Position numbers and translations under genes: made by a program | Shown here: in pieces, positions 35,029 through 47,700 of the stretch | How the letters are laid out: every line of letters begins with the position of its first letter | How positions within the stretch are numbered: position 1 is the first letter of the stretch | Source of the DNA: Rhizoctonia solani | Lineage: Eukaryota; Basidiomycota; Agaricomycetes; Cantharellales; Ceratobasidiaceae | Assembly: GCF_016906535.1 (NCBI RefSeq) | Contig: NC_057374.1 | Location: 1,426,001-1,490,000 of the forward strand | DNA: 64,000 bases | Direction: 5' to 3' | The notes under the pieces: generated by a model | What the model was told of the DNA's origin: nothing | Database searches by the model: none | The model's input: only the letters and a program-made list of their open reading frames with translations

Positions 35029-35755
35029 TCATCTATGTTCGAATAATAAGTCGTTGGCTATGCCAGCAACCATTGTAACACCTTCATAGACAGCCGCGCG
35101 ATCGGATTCGCGTATATGCTGCATCCACCTACACACACTTGGATTTAGAATGCGTCCCATGTAGAGCACAGAGATAATTTTACCTCCCGACAAATTTGTC
35201 CGGGTGCCAGTAGCGCAGAAAAGCAAGCAGGCGGCCTCGGCGATCCTTCCAGGGATACAATAATTCGGATAGTACAATGTGCCTGACCGACTCTTTTGAT
35301 ATTCCATACGTCCCACAGATGGGGTACAGCGTCGGCCATGGGATGTCGGTAAAGGATAGTTGCTCATCACAGGCCACAGCCACTCGGTTCATCCGCCCCA
35401 GACCGGCTGTGTACCGACGAATGGCGTCACGTGTTGCAGTGGCGGACGTGGATGAGTCGTGCTGAAACTGTTGCTGGTTATGTGCGCCATAAGAGTAGTC
35501 ATACTCGGCATAGTTCGACTGCGCGCTACTCGAGCGGGGATAACGAGCGTCCTTTTCTCGGCGCCTCCTAGTCTCATCTGCCACTCGCTCTTGATGACGT
35601 CGGGCACGGTCGGCTTTAGCACGTGCAGCGTCTTCGGCCTGTTTCCTCATACGACGTTCGTGGGCTTGTATGCGTTCTGCTTTGCGCTTTTGAGCTTCCA
35701 GGTGCTCACGTTCTTGGCGCATCCGGTGTTGCTCTTGTCGACTAAATGCAGGCAT
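35029..35755 (-). CDS. Coiled-coil protein with J-like WHPDKF module, copy A
   Basis: The first exon encodes a charged coiled coil (RQEREHLEAQKRK, EDAARAKADRARRHQ), a Ser/Gln/Tyr-rich linker and a C-terminal module. The module reads LSFTDIPWPTLYPICG, then a helix and LLAFLRYWHPDKFVGR. An intron (about 35127-35183) follows directly after KFVGR, and exon 2 gives a final helix (WMQHIRESDRAAVYEGVTMV) before TGA. HPD is the invariant motif of J-domains. The surrounding pattern resembles the C-terminus of fungal NFKBIL1-like (I-kappa-B-like) proteins more than a canonical J-domain. Length is about 225 residues and the frame is intact. It shares the module and intron position with the genes near 37 and 50 kb. 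Confidence 0.75.
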
Positions 35756-36814
35756 GTTTCAGGGCCTCTGATCGAGAACAGCTGGTCAAGCACTAGAGAA
35801 CGTTTTATGAGAACTATGAGTATGAACCAGGCCTCCCGAGCACCTTCGTGGTCGAGGTCAAGAAGAGGAGTAGGAGCGATTCAGTGGTAGCTCTGCCATT
35901 ATTATAGACGGGGTTGGGTTGTCCAAATAGTTGACTACAGCTGTCAACAAGGCCCCCGAAGTCCATGAAGTAAAGAAAAACCTGTGTTGTGTATCTCCTT
36001 ACCTGAGGACAAGCTGCGAGCTCGCAAGGACTGACCTCAACCATCCCAGTTATGTGAAATGGTATCATAAGTCATGTCGCGTCTTCAAGCCTTGATAACA
36101 TGTCTGTGGGTAGATCTGGGGTCTTACCTTTAGTTATGTTGAAGCCTAATTAAGTCTGGAGACTTGTGAAATATACACGTGACCCCGACCGTAAATGGAC
36201 TTAACTTTGCTCGCTGACTGTGGCCTCCATATTCATAAATCGACTGGTCATTGCTGGCTGAAAAATGTTAAGAAATTCAGTTCAGTCTCCTCTTCTCGTA
36301 CGGGCAATTCTTAAATACGACCCCGGTTGTCTGTAGGAAACATTGGGCAGTCAGGTCAAATAGGCAATTGACTTAAATTAGCTCCCAGATCATGTAGTTA
36401 GACAGATCACTGACTCTTTAAACCACTCCCTACAAGCTCCACCGATAATTGACCCACATAGGTTTTAGTAATGAGCACGATATCACCTTGCGAACAAAAT
36501 ACGAATAGTATTGCATGAAACCCGAGGCTATGAGGTCCGCATTACAGGTAAACTGTATTGGTCAGTTACCGTAGATCCCGCATACCCACACAATAAAACG
36601 AGAAAAACAAGGATCTATCCGAGATTGGCGGCAAAGTCTCCCATTTGGGGATGCTATTAATCCATAGTTCAGATATAACAACAATAGGACGCATACGATA
36701 CAAAAAGTTACTCAACGTAACCGCAAGTCGAAAGCAAGGTAAGACAGCGTACAAACTTTGAACGTTGTGGTATTGATGCGAGTGATCCAATGATAAATAT
36801 GTTCGGGTCGTGAA
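35756..36814. other. Intergenic, no gene seen
   Basis: The region separates two related minus-strand coiled-coil genes. Short open frames show no similarity to either neighbour by eye. Confidence 0.35.
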
Positions 36815-38465
36815 TCAGACTAGTCGTAAATTGCGTTCCGCCATCAATTCATTGGCAATACGTGCAACGGCCATCACGCCCTCGGTTACATCTGGTTGGT
36901 CGGCCGGGACAACATAGCACATCCACCTAAGAGCCGTAAGATATAAATATAGCTGAGAGTAGTACGAAAAAAGAAACATACCGCCCCACAAACTTGTCGG
37001 GATGCCAGAGCAGCAGGAGTTCCCTCAATCTCGCCTTGGCGGTCTTGTCGTAGCTATGGGATGAGGACAAAACGAGAGAAGCAACCGCCTCCTTGGTAAT
37101 ATCGTCTGGCCCACGGGGCGCACGAACGGTCGGCCAAGGGATATTGGAAAAGAATAAAATGGCATCGCTGTTTTTCTTGCCGGGCACACCCATACTTTGA
37201 AGCTTGTTCCACTGAGCGGTGTATCGAGCCCAAGCCGCTGCATCACTGTTGGGATCCAAGGAGCGGCGCGGCTGGGATCGGCGGTGCGCTTCGGCCGCCC
37301 GCCTCTGTTGCTGCTCATAATCTTGTCGAGCCCGTTCTTGTTGTTCCTGTCTAGACCTTTCTTGCTGTTCCCTTCGTGCCCGCTCCTGTTGCTCGCGCCT
37401 AGCTTCTTCCTGCTTGATTCGCAGCTCCCTCTCACGACGAAGCCTAGCACGCTCCGCTTCCGCATGTTCGACCTCGGCACGAGCACGAGCTTGACGTTCA
37501 AGGAGCTCAGCCTGCTCGCGCGCTCGCCTCTCAGAGGCTTCACGATCAAGAGTAGAACTGGTAGGTGCGTGACTTGCGTCGTCTGTAACGTAATCGGAGT
37601 GATTGCTTAACCCCTAAGTAAGATAGAGTAAGCGAATCATAATTGGCTCTCGAACCAAGACGCTTACGTCCACTTCAAGGTCGTCGTCCGACTCGTCCCC
37701 TTGCTCGACCTCGATGTTTTCACCAATGGGGGACATGGGGATATTTCTGTCCAAGTCGTCATCGGAGATAGAGTCGGCAGATGCCAAGCTATCTCGATCA
37801 TCCGAGTCCGAGCCCACTGGAGTATCACCATCCAGGGCCTCCATGAATTCGTCATCGAGGTCACTGATGTAGCAGATACCATCTTCCACAATGATCTCAG
37901 GCTGTTGTTTTGCAGCGCGCTCGGCCTCGGCTTGTTTCAGCTCTGCGGTTCGCTTCTTCAAGCGTTCCCGGACTCGCGCCTGTCTGTCAACGGGTCGTGT
38001 TGGCTGAGGCTGTTTCATTCGTACTCGCGCAAGCTCGGCCGCAAGTTCGGCATCTTGTTGCTGGGCCATGAGCTCGCGCCGTGTTGTATCCCATTGGGCC
38101 ATCCTTTCCCCACGCCAAATTGCAGACTCTCGTCGAACGCTAACAATACGTTCCATCGCCGCAGCATAAATCGCTTCCTCTTTCGCCAGTTCAGCTTCCA
38201 TCGCTTGCATATCTCTCTTCAACGCGGACTCGGCCTCTTGAAGCTTTTTCGCATATACGCCCGCAATTCCATCCTAGATAAACCGGAGCAGAAGCGTCAA
38301 TTAGCACATAGTTTCAGTCTCCAAAAATCGGCAAAAACCTAAATCACGTACGTCCCTGTGAGCAGTCTTTCTACGTTTGCTACTACGATCCTTGCCTGGG
38401 CTCACATCGTCATCTCCTGTAGACTTGCGTCCATGTTTAGGTCGGCCGAACGATTTCGAGGACAT
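36815..38465 (-). CDS. Large coiled-coil protein with J-like WHPDKF module, copy B
   Basis: Four exons encode about 480 residues. The N-terminus is basic and nuclear-like (SKSFGRPKHGRKS; KRRKTAH). A long charged helix follows (LKRDMQAMEAELAKEEAIYA), then an acidic region (DLDDEFMEALDGD and later EQGDESDDDLEVD). Next is a second Arg/Glu/Gln coiled coil with repeated REQQERARR units. The C-terminal module reads ILFFSNIPWPTVRAPRGPDD, then a helix, then LLLLWHPDKFVGR. As in copies A and C, an intron follows KFVGR and the last exon begins WMCYVVPADQPDVTEGVMAV. The frame is intact. The repeated REQQERAR units (about 37310-37400) suggest internal slippage growth. The likely role is a scaffold or chaperone-like factor; no function is demonstrated. 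Confidence 0.8.
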
Positions 38466-38924
38466 GGCGTCCCACCGATACTATTTCCGGGTCGGAGCGA
38501 GAGGATCAACGAGGCAAGCTGACAGAATTGAGGTAAGGCTAAAATCGCAATTGGCGTGGAGTCGGTATGGTCAGCGTCAAACATCCACTTAGGTTCGACT
38601 TAGCCCCTAAGTCACGTGGATAAGTAAATGACATGGTCGAGATAACTAATTTATAGAAACGCATGACTATGAGAGACATATTTGTCCGGAAACGGGTACC
38701 GTATACTCAATGGTTTTTCTTCACAAAATGAAACTTATTAGGCTCCCTATCTTTGAGGGAATTATTCTTTCAGTTTAAGGTTTGCACGCAAGTACCATTT
38801 CTTACTATTGTACACTTGCATCGCGCTCTATGACCAGGTGAACTTCCCAAATACAGTCTATTCAATATTAATAATAGAACCGGCTAAGCTACTAATTAGG
38901 AACAAATTACAGAAGAATAAGATT
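38466..38924. other. Intergenic, no gene seen
   Basis: The spacer lies between the start of coiled-coil gene B and the stop of methyltransferase 2. Nothing recognisable is present. Confidence 0.35.
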
Positions 38925-39985
38925 TTACACAGTCGATGGGGCGATAGCTCTGAACCTCAGAGTAACATGCATATTGTACCAAACACCGTCACTATCTTTC
39001 TGATCTACCTGGCAAATATCGCTGACTTCATGCATAATTTGATCCGCTTCTTCATCACTCATATCTTTCAGCAATCCTATTCGATAAACCGCGCGGAGGA
39101 AACCTATCAAGGACCCGGAAAGCGGAAGGACACGCGGATTCAGCGAGACATGTTCAACTACGAATCCTTCTGATTCGAGTATCTATATTGATCGTCAGCT
39201 TCATTATACCTGGAATACTCCACTTTCACAACCATAAACAACATACCTTTGCATATTGTGCTGGCTGCGGAAGGAACCACGGATTGGGAAGTTGTATTCC
39301 TCGTTGCTTTAGTACATGTGAGAAAGCGCTTCGTATCCCTGTTCCACATTACACAAGCTGGATGAGCGACCCATCAAATTTCATTCGATTTTCATACCTA
39401 GTCCCGTCATATATCCACAGAACTCCCCAACAAACCGTCCTCCAGGTTTAAGGAGAGATTTGGCGGCTCTCACCGGCCCTCGAGGATCTCGGCTGCACCA
39501 ATGAAGCGCAGAATTGGTGAAAACAGCTGATGGGAGGGTTGAGTATTAAACCCGTCATATATCAGACCAAACAAGGGTATGCGTACCGTCAAAGGTTCCG
39601 GATAGGAGTTTAAGCCTATTAGGCAAGACGAAATCCTGCAGGTCACAGCAGGCCAAGTTCTTTACGCCGTTTGCTTTAGCTACTTCGAGCTTTTGGTGCG
39701 ACGAAAGATTAGCATACAATGTGCGAGAAACGCAACGAGATGTAGATTTACCATTTCTTCGCTGTAATCCACTCCTAGAACTAATCCTTGCTCCCCAACC
39801 AGCTGTTGAAGCCGTAGAGTCAACTCTCCTGTCCCACAGCCCATATCCGCGACTCGTTCTCCAGGCTGAAGTGAGACTAATTCAAACAGCGGCCCAGTAC
39901 TAACGTCTGAGTACACAAAGTCAACGTAGTTGTTGTAAAGCGTGGGAGACCAGGTGGGTGGGGGTGTGACGACAAGTCGGACCAT
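38925..39985 (-). CDS. Class I SAM-dependent methyltransferase, copy 2
   Basis: Paralogue of methyltransferase 1 with the same exon plan. It starts MVRLVVTPPPTWSPTLYNNY, with motif I RVADMGCGTGELTLRL and motif II LVLGVDYSEEMV. Further along are VFTNSALHWCSRDPRGPVRA and KPGGRFVGEFCGYMTGLG, then PNPWFLPQPAQYAK. The last exon, ESEGFVVEHVSLNPRVLPLS, ends in VRLRFRAIAPSTV-like sequence. Motif I carries M where the other copies have L, a conservative change. The frame looks intact across about six introns. Substrate unknown. It sits directly upstream (in transcription) of coiled-coil gene B, mirroring methyltransferase 1 upstream of the truncated coiled-coil frame. Confidence 0.8.
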
Positions 39986-40923
39986 AGCTGAGGAGTAAGC
40001 AAGTCGAAGAAAGTGATTTAGTCGAAGGTAAGCAAAGAGGCTTTTATATGAGAAACGATGGGTGTTTCTCCATTTGTCCTCTTATTCATGAAGCAGCAGC
40101 TGAAATGGAATTCGTCACATGTCCTTGCAGACAGCCAGCCGAACTTCTGTCATACTCAATTGCCGCATTCTTGTAGGAGGTATATCGGTTTCAGCTCGTA
40201 ATTTAAACTTGAATAGGATTGACAAAGTGGGCTTCATGTACTTCATGTGAAGAGCAGTGGTAAGGGAAAAGAACTGTCTCATTTGCTGTTTTCACAAGTA
40301 TGTAGGCTTAACTAGTAGCTCCGGGCGTATGCGTAGGCATTTGTTGCTCGCCGAAATCAGATACCAGACAAAACACCTTTTTGCACCTTGAGACGGAGGA
40401 CTCCGATTCTCTTTTCATATATTTTACGCTATTTTTAGGCCGCTTTGGATCGGTTTCATGCTTCTGTTTCACTCACGCCTTCTAGGGAACCGAAAGAATC
40501 CAGGGGATCTCCAGTTGTCAGTTAGCAGTGCCCGTTCTACTCTAGAAGCATTTGACAGTGATAGGCTACCCAAAACAGTCGACGTGGTCATATGTGGTAC
40601 TAGAGACCTCTTGACCATGGCAAGCGTATATGATTTATGGTGTATGGGCTCGCAAATATTTTCGGTCTTCGTAGGAATCGTGTGGCTCGAAGTAGGAATC
40701 ACGTGAGACACGCGTGTACGTCTATTTCTTCATCGTATCCACCATAATTGTACTTGAGTCTTCGAATCAGGGACTTACGCGATCATTATCTCGAGCCAAA
40801 GCTAACCTTTTTAGCATTGTGTTGCGCAAAGACTAGACTAAGCTGATCACACGCAACTAACTTGCTTGGCTACTTCTTCGCTAGTGCAGACCACCAGATT
40901 GATACTTCTAACATTGCGCCACT
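39986..40923. other. Intergenic divergent spacer, no gene seen
   Basis: The region lies between two divergently transcribed genes. A pair of overlapping open frames of about 80 codons at 40458-40711 on both strands has no recognisable similarity. Confidence 0.35.
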
Positions 40924-43900
40924 ATGACAGACTCGTTGCATCTCCCAACTCCCGAGTCTTTTCCTGCGTTTCCGTTTCAACCCTATGATATCCAACTTGA
41001 ACTCATGAAAAGCCTGTATACCGCTCTTGAAGATCGCAAAATAGCAGTCCTTGAATCGCCAACGGGTACAGTCTGTCGATTCCGAATTGTTTCAATGAAT
41101 GTTCTTATCTTATCCTGGCTGTCAACTAGGGTAAATCGCTGAGTTTATTATGCGGCGCTATGACTTGGCTTCGGGACAACAAGCAAAGAGCGATCAGAGG
41201 AGAGCTTGAGGACCTAAAACTCAGCATTCAAAGCGACGACGGTAGGAGAATTCCAAACTCCGTAGATATCGGACCTATCCGTATTTCATTACTTGAGCAG
41301 AACCGGGGTGGGTTAGCCGCCAAATGTTAGACAAACATAAGAGAGAACTAGAACAGGCAGAGGCGGACCTAGAGGAAAGGCTGCAGGCTGCAAGACTCCG
41401 AGAAGAGAAAATACGGCAACAAGAGAGGGGACGTCTCAGGAAGCGAATGGTTAAGACTCATACATTTGGGCTTATCAAAATAATAACCTGGTCTATCAGT
41501 AGAAGGTAGCCGATGAAGAGCCTGACCATAGCGAGAACGACAATGCTTTCTTGCCGGATGGCGATGCGTCGACGAAGAGGATAACATTAGCCCGGCTGTC
41601 CGTGCGTTGATGAAAAAGTGGGTACAGTCTATCTGAATCAGACGAGCGCTTCTGATTCATGAAATTAGACTAGAAGCCTCGCGACGGAAGGACGATGACA
41701 CTGAGCCAGAAGAGCCAACGTGTACCAAGGTGAATTTTTCATTTTAAGCAACTTTTACCTAGCTAAAGTATTGGCTAGATTTACTATGCATCACGGACGC
41801 ATACACAACTTTCTCAATTTCTCGGGGAGCTGAGAAAAACCCATTATCAACCCAATGCCCGCACCGTCCCGCTAGGGTCCCGTAAAAACCTTTGCATAAA
41901 TGACGATGTGAAGAAAGGCAAATATGGAGCGGACATCGACGAGGCGTGCCGCGCCTTAGCCTCTGGTACCTCTTAGTTCCTCTAAAATCCAAGACCTTGT
42001 CTTAGTAACTTCCCACAGAAAAGGATGGTAAAAGATGTACCTACCTGCCACCACCAGATGAAGAGGCAAAATGATGGATATGAGGGACCATATACTTGTC
42101 AGTGATCCATATACCTTCCCGTTCCTATATATATGCTAAATAATAGCTAGTCCTCCCCGAAAGATATAGAAGATCTCGAGGGTCTGGGCGCCAAACCGCT
42201 ACCTGTCCTTATTATGGTACTCGAAGAGCGATTAAACAGGCAGAGGTAATCTCACCAAAGATGCACATGAGCGGGAATCGCTTATATTCAACTTAGTTAG
42301 TTACGCTCCCATACAACCTTTGCTGCAAAAACGCGCTCGAGAGGCACTCGGGATCGATTTGACCGATCACGTTGTACGTATATGCTATCTCTGTGGTATA
42401 TTCAGTCTCACACTATGCCAATAGGTCATAGTCGATGAAGCTCACAGTAAGCATCGCGAATATATCACGATCTATATTGGCTAATCGGGCACCTAGACTT
42501 GATAGATACAATCTTGGCAGTTCATACACTTCCAGTGTCAAGTACCATCCTACGGGTGTCAAAAACTCAAGTGGATCTCTACCGCTCCAAGTTCCGCAAC
42601 CGGCTTAAGACTAAACACGTTGTCATCTTACACGCTTAGTGTATTGTTGCTGCCCTGCAAAAATTCACTGAAGCATGGGCAAATGGTAACGAGGATGCTA
42701 ATGAAACGCTAAGTCTGACTTGTCGAGTGGAAAGAAAAGGCCTCCTCAAGAAGAGTGTTTGGTGTTGCCGAATTCATTCGTATGCTTGGCGCTCATGCTG
42801 AAAATATCAACCCCCTGGAAATCGAAAAGTAAGTCTATGATATTTCGATGGGCGAACTAAAATGAACACATCGTAGGTACCTAAGGGAGAGCAAGATTGC
42901 TCGCAAGGTGTGCACATGTGTTTGATTGGTCTATTACTTTATCCCTTGATGTTGACAAATAACGCATGCTCGTAGATCAGTGGGTACAGCGATAAGCTTG
43001 CGGACGCTGCAGCCGCATCAGGTACAATCCGTAGTCCTAATCGGTTAGGCAATATTAACTTCAACTCTCTGAGGTATAGACCCATCAAAACGCGCAGCTA
43101 ATGCCCGACGCAAGGGTGTGACGCCTCCATTGCACGCGATCGAATCGCTCTTACTAGCCCTGGCCAACCCAGATGAAGACGGCCGAATCTTTCTGAACAA
43201 AACAGGCAGCCCAGGCAGAAACCGTCCAGCTCAAATACCAACTTTGAACCCATCATCTCACTTCCGAGAAGTCGTCGAGAAAGCAAGGAGCGTTGTTCTC
43301 GCTGGAGGGACGATGAGTCCGGTAATTGCCGTCCGTTATCAATCTGATGCGGAACAACTAACGCATACCCAGATCGGAGATTTTCACACGCAGTTGTTCT
43401 CTTACCTCCCTTCTGACCGGCTCGTTGTTTATTCGTGTGGACACGTGGTTCCTAAATCGAACATCAGGACGATCGTGCTTGGCAAAGGTCCGCGTGGTAA
43501 GACTCTCGAATTCAAGTTTGGTGCGCGAGGTGACGAAGAGTTGGTATGTCTGTTCCTTTTTGGGATATGCTTTTTCATCTTCATGTGTCTTTAGATCGTG
43601 GAGCTGGGTCAGACAGTGTTGAATCTCACAAACCTTGTACCAAACGGGTTTGTCGTGTTTCTTCCCTCGTATGCATTCCTGTCCCTCGTGAAGACTGCAT
43701 GGGGCAAGGGCGAGAATAAGATTTTGGAGAGATTGAGTAAGAAGAAAAAGGCTAGTCGATCCTCACTCTAAAGCACAATTTCTCAAGCACAATCCAGATC
43801 TTCTACGAGCCTCAAGAGAATGGGGACGTAGAGAGCGTTCTCAGGGAGTTTTCAGCCACAGCCAGTAGCCCCACAGAGGTAACACCCAATCGTCCCATCT

Positions 43901-44467
43901 ATCAGACTCAAACCTAGCTCACATACGCACACGCATACATCCAGGGCCTCACAGGCGCAATCCTCTTTGCCGTAGTCGGTGCAAAACTCTCCGAAGGACT
44001 CAATTTCTCCGACGGTCTCGCTCGAGCAGTAGCGATCGTTGGTCTTCCGTTTGCAAATCTAGGTTCGGCGGAGCTCCAGGCTCGAATGAAGTATGTCCGT
44101 GAACATGCTAGCAGCTCAGGGGTAGATGCGGGTAAAGAGCTGTATGAAAACTTGTGAGTTGTTACTAATTCGGGTGAACTGGGACACTGAAGCCTGGTGT
44201 TGGATTTTGAAGATGTATGCGCGCTACGAACCAGTCTATAGGTAAGTTCTTCGACCTCGAAGCTATGCCGTTTGTTAAAACGATATGTTAGGGCGTGCTA
44301 TTCGTCATCGAGGAGACTGGGCGGCAATTGTTTTCATCGACCAACGTTATGGAACGCCACGAATAAGGAGCAAGCTGCCAGGGTGGATTGGGACCGACTT
44401 GGAAGTTACGGACAAATTTGGCGAAGCGATGAAAAACCTAGGAGAGTTTTTCCGTAGCAAAAAGTAA
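40924..44467 (+). CDS. CHL1: CHL1/DDX11-type DNA helicase, 5' half with frame breaks
   Basis: XPD-like superfamily 2 Fe-S DNA helicase acting in sister-chromatid cohesion. The start is [20 protein letters not shown]. Motif I ([15 protein letters not shown]) is split by an intron. [18 protein letters not shown] (motif Ia) follows. Four Fe-S cysteines are present in [24 protein letters not shown] and [10 protein letters not shown]. The DEAH box is VIVDEAH. The 3' half reads cleanly: [20 protein letters not shown], the motif IV region, [19 protein letters not shown] (motif V) and [15 protein letters not shown] (motif VI). In the 5' half one-base breaks occur near 41565, 42073, 42193, 42320 and 42755, and an in-frame TAG lies near 42640. 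Several breaks are explained by one missing A or T in a short run. It is either a pseudogene or indel errors. Confidence 0.75.
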
Positions 44468-44771
44468 CAAGAAAAATGATCAAGCTTTGTTGTTCTGTAT
44501 TTGTTACATACGACACCTCATTTTCAAAAATATATAATGATAATCCTCTTTAAAGTACAAATCCGGTCTCCATTAGATACAAGTGATATGTATGTCTCCT
44601 TGTTCATCGGTATTCCAATTTATGCAAATTTATACTAGAGTTGACTTGACCAGGAGTCGTCACGGCCCTCCGACTCGGCATCGCCCTCTGCATCTCCAGA
44701 CTCGTCGCCGAACCCCGTCTCTCGCCAGGAACGCCGAGTCTGGTTCGACGGGCGCCGACTACCGACAGTGC
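44468..44771. other. Convergent 3' flanks
   Basis: A 304-base spacer between the CHL1-like stop and the stop of the minus-strand PH-domain gene. It has nothing notable besides an A/T-rich stretch near 44530. Confidence 0.35.
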
Positions 44772-47700
44772 TCATCGTCTCGCTCGAAGCCGGGGTCCTA
44801 AGCACAGTCTCGATTCCGGCCCCAGTCCGAGCCCACGCCTGGGGAGATCCCGAGTTCCCGGGAGAGTCGGGCCCAGCGATCGTGGACGACCTCGCGCGCC
44901 TCGTATTCGGCGAAGTCGTAGCTGAAAGCTCAGAGACGTCGAAACGGGCGAAAGCATCGTCTCTTGAGCCGGATGTGTACCTTGCTGATGCTGTGATTGT
45001 TGTTGTGGTTGTTGGGGTTGCTGGGCTGGCGGTGTGGCAAGGGACCGACTTCTCGGCCTACCCATCTCCATCCTCGACCCAAGACGAAGCCACGAATTCG
45101 TGCTCACGTTCCAGTTTCCAAACACATTTTCGGATTCCCAGGCGCGCCAGGGTTCGGTGTCCCACTCGATTTCCGAGTCCGAGTCGCGAGTCTGGAACAA
45201 AAGCGCTTGGTCCTCGTAGTCGTCTTCAGAGTCGTCTTCAGAGTCACTCGTGGGCAGTTTGGTGAAGCTTTCGGCTTCCTTGTCGGTCCAGGCTACCCAT
45301 GGAGGGCGCATCCATGGTCCGGTGACGGCGGACCCGCGCATGATCGACGCGCCTCGCCCAGCTAGCCATGCGCGTTGAATAATGTATTGGCGCCATTCGG
45401 GGTACTGCGATGATAGGGGTGCTGGAGCTATAATGGGCGTGTCGGTAGGAAGCCATCCGTGTGATCCTGGGTTATTGATTACGCGGAGAAGGACTCGAAG
45501 GAGGTGGACATGGACTGAGTACGCTTGATCAGTTATGAATGCATATAGACTGGGCCGTGGACCCTACACACCTGCACCGTCCATCATCCTGATTCCTATT
45601 CCTCCGTCTCGCTCCCCACGGTCTTTACGCGACGGTCCAGTAAAATGTATTTTGATGTAGTTCCGTGGGAGGGAACCAATATGAGGCACCGCAGGCAACT
45701 GCTGAGCAGACAAGAGCGTCGAAAGCGGCCAAACGAGCATCGGTTGGTTCTGTTTCTACAAACAAAAAAAAAAAAGAAAAAGAAGTAAGCAAACACAACA
45801 AACTATAAATACTTTCTCACTATTACCTCTTTTGATCTTGAAATAGAGAATTTTCCCTCACGTAAAACCAACCAGCGTGACTTCCACTCGATCTTCTCCT
45901 CGGGGAGTCTCACACCGCCATCACCCCACCAGACGCACCCCCGCTTCCACCCGTCGGCAAGGGCGTGCCACCTCCGACGCCATCCAACCCACTCATGTCG
46001 AATTCGGGATACTCGTGTCCGTCCTCCAAATCTGCGTCCAGCGCGTCATACGGGTCGCGGTCCCGCGCGGTAACAGTTCGGGAGCGCACGCGCGTGCTCG
46101 AGCTGCCGGTCGAAATGGACTCGATCGGCGAGGTCGGTAAGAGCAGAGGGGTGAACCCGGAATCGGCCGTCTGGATGGATGGGACGGGTGGCGCTCGGTG
46201 GCTGGACGAGTAGTCCCGCACCGGCTGGATATGGTGTTGGTGCGGTCTAGGCTGGTAGTGATGATGCTGGGAGTGTGACGTTTGGGGGCGCTGTTGGCTA
46301 CTGGTGGACACAGTGCGTTTGATAACGTAAATCGGAGCCTCGAAGAATGGCTGCGTGTATGTCGATCTCCCCAAATGAACTATCGCGTTCTTCCTCTGGA
46401 TCTGATGGGACGGAGGGAGAGGCAGTTAATAAACAGGGTCCATCACTCATAAAACCCTAACGAACCTCGAACAATTCCCCAGGCCGAATCCGCAAATCGG
46501 CCACGGTGCAGTGTTCATCGAGAATACACCCTTGGGCAAAACTGACGAGCCGAAACTCTTCCTCCAGACTATATTTTTCCTTGCTTGCAGATCGTTTCCG
46601 GGCGATCGCGTGGGCAGCCATGATGTCATACGGGTAGGTCATTCCGTGGGCCGATGGGAAAATGCCGGGGCTTGCGGCGGGGGGCTGGGGCTTTTCAATG
46701 GCGGGTCCGGCTCGGCTTCAGGCTCTTGCATGAATTCGGCAAGAGAGAGGAGGGGCGAGTGGGTCCGAGACAGCGCCATGTCTGATTCAAGAATCGAGGA
46801 ATCGGGGTTTGATAGTGAGGCTTCGTATCGCGAAGTCAGAGATGACGACAGTGGGGGCGAACGGGCTGTCGAAGGCGGAGGGGGCGAGCGTATGTTGGTG
46901 GGCGGTCGAACGGCATAGGGTGACGGAGGGGCGGCTGTGGCCGACGGCGTGGTGGAAGCGAACTCGGAGAATAACATGGAATGTTCCGAGCTGGGCGTAA
47001 ACAACGGTGGGACTCGGGAGGCTGAGGCAACGAGGTGGGACTGAATGGACGACTGGGGGGAGAGGCGCCCGCGCTAAACGTGGGACTGGTGGTATGGGAC
47101 TGGGGCTGGGAGTATCCAGGGCGACAGTCGAGCGGGATGAGATGGACATGGTCTCCAGTTGGATATTCGGGCTCGGAGGGGATGCTTCATCGTCGAGTGT
47201 TGGCCCAGGGGTGAAGCTGGGTGGAGAGAGCTCTGGAGAGGATACTGGGTTCCGCGGTGAAAAGTAAACGGATGGGCCGGACTGCTGTCCAAGAATGCCT
47301 GTAGATGGGACTCCGTGTATACCTGGTGTGGGGGGATGGATGGTGACCGCACGAGGAGGACCAGTCGTGACGGGCCGAGGCAGACTAGGAACAACCTTGA
47401 GTGATAGACGTGGCTTGCGCTTGTCATCGAGGAGTGCATGGGGAGCAGTGCTCGGTCGGCCACCAGTTTTGATTGGAGCAGTATTGGACTGTCTAACGAG
47501 GGAGGATAATGTAATATGACCCGATGGCGAAGGGACAAGCAACCGGGGTCCAGGGGTTCCAAGGCCCAACCCAGGCACGAGGGGCACTCCCCCAACGCAT
47601 CGTGCAAGCAAGTGTCTCTTGAGTTCGGAAATCGTCCAATGCGGATCGACGTGCGTTCGTAGCCACTGATCGGTTGGCACTAGCAGCTGATTAGACTTGC

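Noticed and set aside
46787..47607. Second long minus-strand Pro/Ser-rich frame overlapping the PH-domain gene
   Set aside because: A shadow frame of the same low-complexity exon; only the frame joining the ubiquitin-fold halves is used.
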